Shown here one piece after another: positions 6,850 to 7,880 of a stretch of DNA of 7,880 nt. The notes below the pieces were generated by a model, which ran no database searches, was not told the origin of the DNA, and saw nothing but the letters and a program-made list of their open reading frames with translations. Made by a program: the position numbers and the translations under genes. Numbering within the stretch: the stretch's first letter is position 1; every line of letters begins with the position of its first letter. Origin of the DNA: an uncultured Eubacteriales bacterium (GTDB taxonomy: Bacteria > Bacillota > Clostridia > Oscillospirales > QAKW01); the NCBI GenBank assembly GCA_934378025.1, contig CAKRPM010000054.1, positions 1-7,880 of the forward strand, written 5' to 3'.

Positions 6850-7155
6850 ATGGATTATACCAATCCGTCCATCGGGGACACATTGTTAATTGCACTGATC
6901 GGCTTTGCAACGGTATTTGCCGTACTGATCGTTTTGATGTGGATTATTATGCTGATCTCCAAGGTTTTCGGCGAAAAGCAGAAGGAAGCCCCCACGGCTC
7001 CCGCCGCGCCGGCACCGCAGCCGCAGGCGTATACCGGGGTAAAATTGGAGGGCGTTTCGGAAAAAGAAGCCGCCATGATTATGGCAATTGTTGCGGATCA
7101 GATGAAAAAAACACCGCAAGAGCTGCGCTTTATATCAATTAAAGAGGTGAAATAA
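6850..7155 (+). CDS. oadG: OadG-family small membrane subunit of the decarboxylase sodium pump
   Basis: This 101-residue protein has one membrane helix (about 10-36, [20 protein letters not shown] and on) followed by a positively charged and acidic segment. An Ala/Pro-rich linker (about 47-58) and a short C-terminal domain ([19 protein letters not shown] ... [10 protein letters not shown]) come next. This layout matches OadG and the delta subunit of methylmalonyl-CoA decarboxylase, which anchor the carboxyltransferase and biotin carrier to the membrane subunit. It starts 12 bases after the oadA stop. Its AGGAGGG site (6836-6842) overlaps that stop, seven bases from the ATG, which suggests coupled translation. 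Sequence conservation in this family is weak, so the call leans on topology and operon position. Confidence 0.87.
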   Translation: MDYTNPSIGDTLLIALIGFATVFAVLIVLMWIIMLISKVFGEKQKEAPTAPAAPAPQPQAYTGVKLEGVSEKEAAMIMAIVADQMKKTPQELRFISIKEVK

Positions 7156-7156
7156 C

Positions 7157-7534
7157 ATGAAATACGAAGTTGTTTTAAACGGAAAGAAGTATGAAGTTGA
7201 AGTGGAAGAGGGCAAGGCTGTTGTCGTAAACGAACAGGCCTACACGCCGGCCGCCCCCGCCGCACCGGCTGCTCCTGCCGCGCCTGTCGCTCCTGCGGCC
7301 GCAGGGACCCCTGTCGGTGCCGGTGAGGCGATTACCGCGCCGTTGCCCGGTACGATTTTGGACGTACGTGTTGCTGCGGGTCAAAGCGTCAAAAAAGGCG
7401 ATGTTTTGGTCATTATCGAAGCAATGAAAATGGAAAATGAGGTTATGGCGCCGCATGACGGTACGGTTTCGAGTGTTGCCGCGACCAAAGGCGCTGCAGT
7501 GGAAAGCGGCGCGCCGCTGATTTATTTGCAATAG
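7157..7534 (+). CDS. Biotin carboxyl carrier protein of the decarboxylase complex
   Basis: The 125-residue soluble carrier holds the biotin that shuttles CO2 from the carboxyltransferase to the OadB membrane subunit. It has a short N-terminal strand region ([20 protein letters not shown]), a flexible linker of repeated PAA units at about 31-50, and a biotinyl/lipoyl-type barrel from about 58 to the end. The biotinylation motif is EAMKMENE; Lys91 (codon 7427-7429) is followed by 34 residues, the usual spacing from the C-terminus. Only one base separates it from the oadG stop. GAGGTGA (7144-7150), inside the end of oadG, is its ribosome binding site. It corresponds to the C-terminal biotin domain of fused OadA proteins and to the gamma subunit of methylmalonyl-CoA decarboxylase. 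No biotin carboxylase or BirA gene is present in the window. Confidence 0.95.
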   Translation: MKYEVVLNGKKYEVEVEEGKAVVVNEQAYTPAAPAAPAAPAAPVAPAAAGTPVGAGEAITAPLPGTILDVRVAAGQSVKKGDVLVIIEAMKMENEVMAPHDGTVSSVAATKGAAVESGAPLIYLQ

Positions 7535-7546
7535 GAGGCGGCGAAC

Positions 7547-7880
7547 GTGGCATTGATTTTAGATACCCTACAGGGCGTTTGGAAGTCCTCGGGGTTTAGT
7601 AACATGACCTGGCAAAACGCAGTAATGATCATTGTGGCTTGTGTTTTGCTGTATCTCGGCATCGTAAAGAAATACGAGCCGTTGCTGTTGGTCGGCATTG
7701 CTTTCGGCATGCTGTTGACCAATTTGCCGACCCCGGCGGGGGAAACCGCGATTTATAATCCGCAGCTTTGGGACGCATTTATGCAAGAGGGCGCGGAGCA
7801 TTATCATGATTACGGTTACATTTTATCCAACGGTGGACTGTTGGACATTCTTTATATCGGCGTTAAGGCCGGTATTTATC
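7547..7880 (+). CDS. oadB: OadB-type sodium-translocating decarboxylase membrane subunit, 3' end missing
   Basis: The reading frame from GTG at 7547 stays open for 111 residues to the window edge. GTG is chosen because AGGAGG (7533-7538) lies eight bases before it, overlapping the stop of the carrier gene. The start MALILDTLQGVW and the segment MTWQNAVMIIVACVLLYLGI, then KKYEPLLLVGIAFGMLLTNLP, match the first membrane helices of the OadB/MmdB/GcdB family. GGLLDILYIGVKAGIY at 96-111 is the conserved lead-in to the next helix. The complete protein should be roughly 370-430 residues with about nine membrane helices, and should decarboxylate carboxybiotin with Na+ export. Between the first two conserved blocks sits a hydrophilic stretch of about 35 residues (about 61-95, rich in Tyr, His and Glu); this region varies in length in the family. 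The Na+-binding residues lie beyond the window. Confidence 0.93.
   Translation, partial: MALILDTLQGVWKSSGFSNMTWQNAVMIIVACVLLYLGIVKKYEPLLLVGIAFGMLLTNLPTPAGETAIYNPQLWDAFMQEGAEHYHDYGYILSNGGLLDILYIGVKAGIY

Noticed and set aside
5458..7534. Two-subunit pyruvate carboxylase
   Set aside because: No biotin carboxylase gene is visible, and the operon includes OadG-like and OadB membrane subunits, which belong to the decarboxylase sodium pump.
7727..7831. Hydrophilic insertion in the OadB N-terminal region as a novelty
   Set aside because: The region between the first conserved block and the GGLL segment is known to vary in length in this family and is longer still in Klebsiella OadB.

Overview
The window reads as ordinary chromosomal DNA of a Gram-positive anaerobe, most likely a member of the Clostridia (Bacillota). 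The pointers are AGGAGG-type ribosome binding sites, consensus TTGACA/TATAAT promoters, an S-layer-homology cell-wall hydrolase, a COG2509 flavoprotein, a stand-alone acyltransferase of the 2-oxo acid dehydrogenase E2 fold, and a split sodium-pump decarboxylase operon. The assignment rests on gene content and protein resemblance, not on a search.

Layout. Positions 1-632 (+) hold the 3' part of a YebC/TACO1-family gene. It converges on a large minus-strand gene (706-2619) for a secreted glucosaminidase-like protein with three SLH domains, and the two are separated by a strong bidirectional hairpin terminator. Two more minus-strand genes follow, each with its own terminator and promoter: a COG2509 FAD-dependent dehydrogenase (2751-4127) and a single-domain E2-like acyltransferase (4327-5187). 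A 270-base AT-rich divergent region (5188-5457) carries promoters on both strands. From it a tightly packed plus-strand operon runs off the right edge: oadA-type carboxyltransferase, oadG-type small membrane protein, biotin carrier protein, and the start of oadB.

How the genes work together. The four plus-strand genes form one membrane complex. The carboxyltransferase moves CO2 from oxaloacetate (the likely substrate) to biotin on the small carrier protein. The OadB membrane subunit then decarboxylates carboxybiotin while exporting Na+, and the OadG-like protein tethers the parts. The biotin domain is a separate gene, not fused to OadA as in Klebsiella. The three minus-strand genes look like independent units with no obvious shared pathway.

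I found no CRISPR array, tRNA, rRNA, insertion sequence, phage gene or defence system. The points most worth a second look are the E2-like protein, which has Glu where E2 enzymes carry the catalytic His; the cysteine cluster in the COG2509 flavoprotein; and an imperfect inverted repeat bracketing the oad promoter. Nothing here amounts to a clearly undescribed system.
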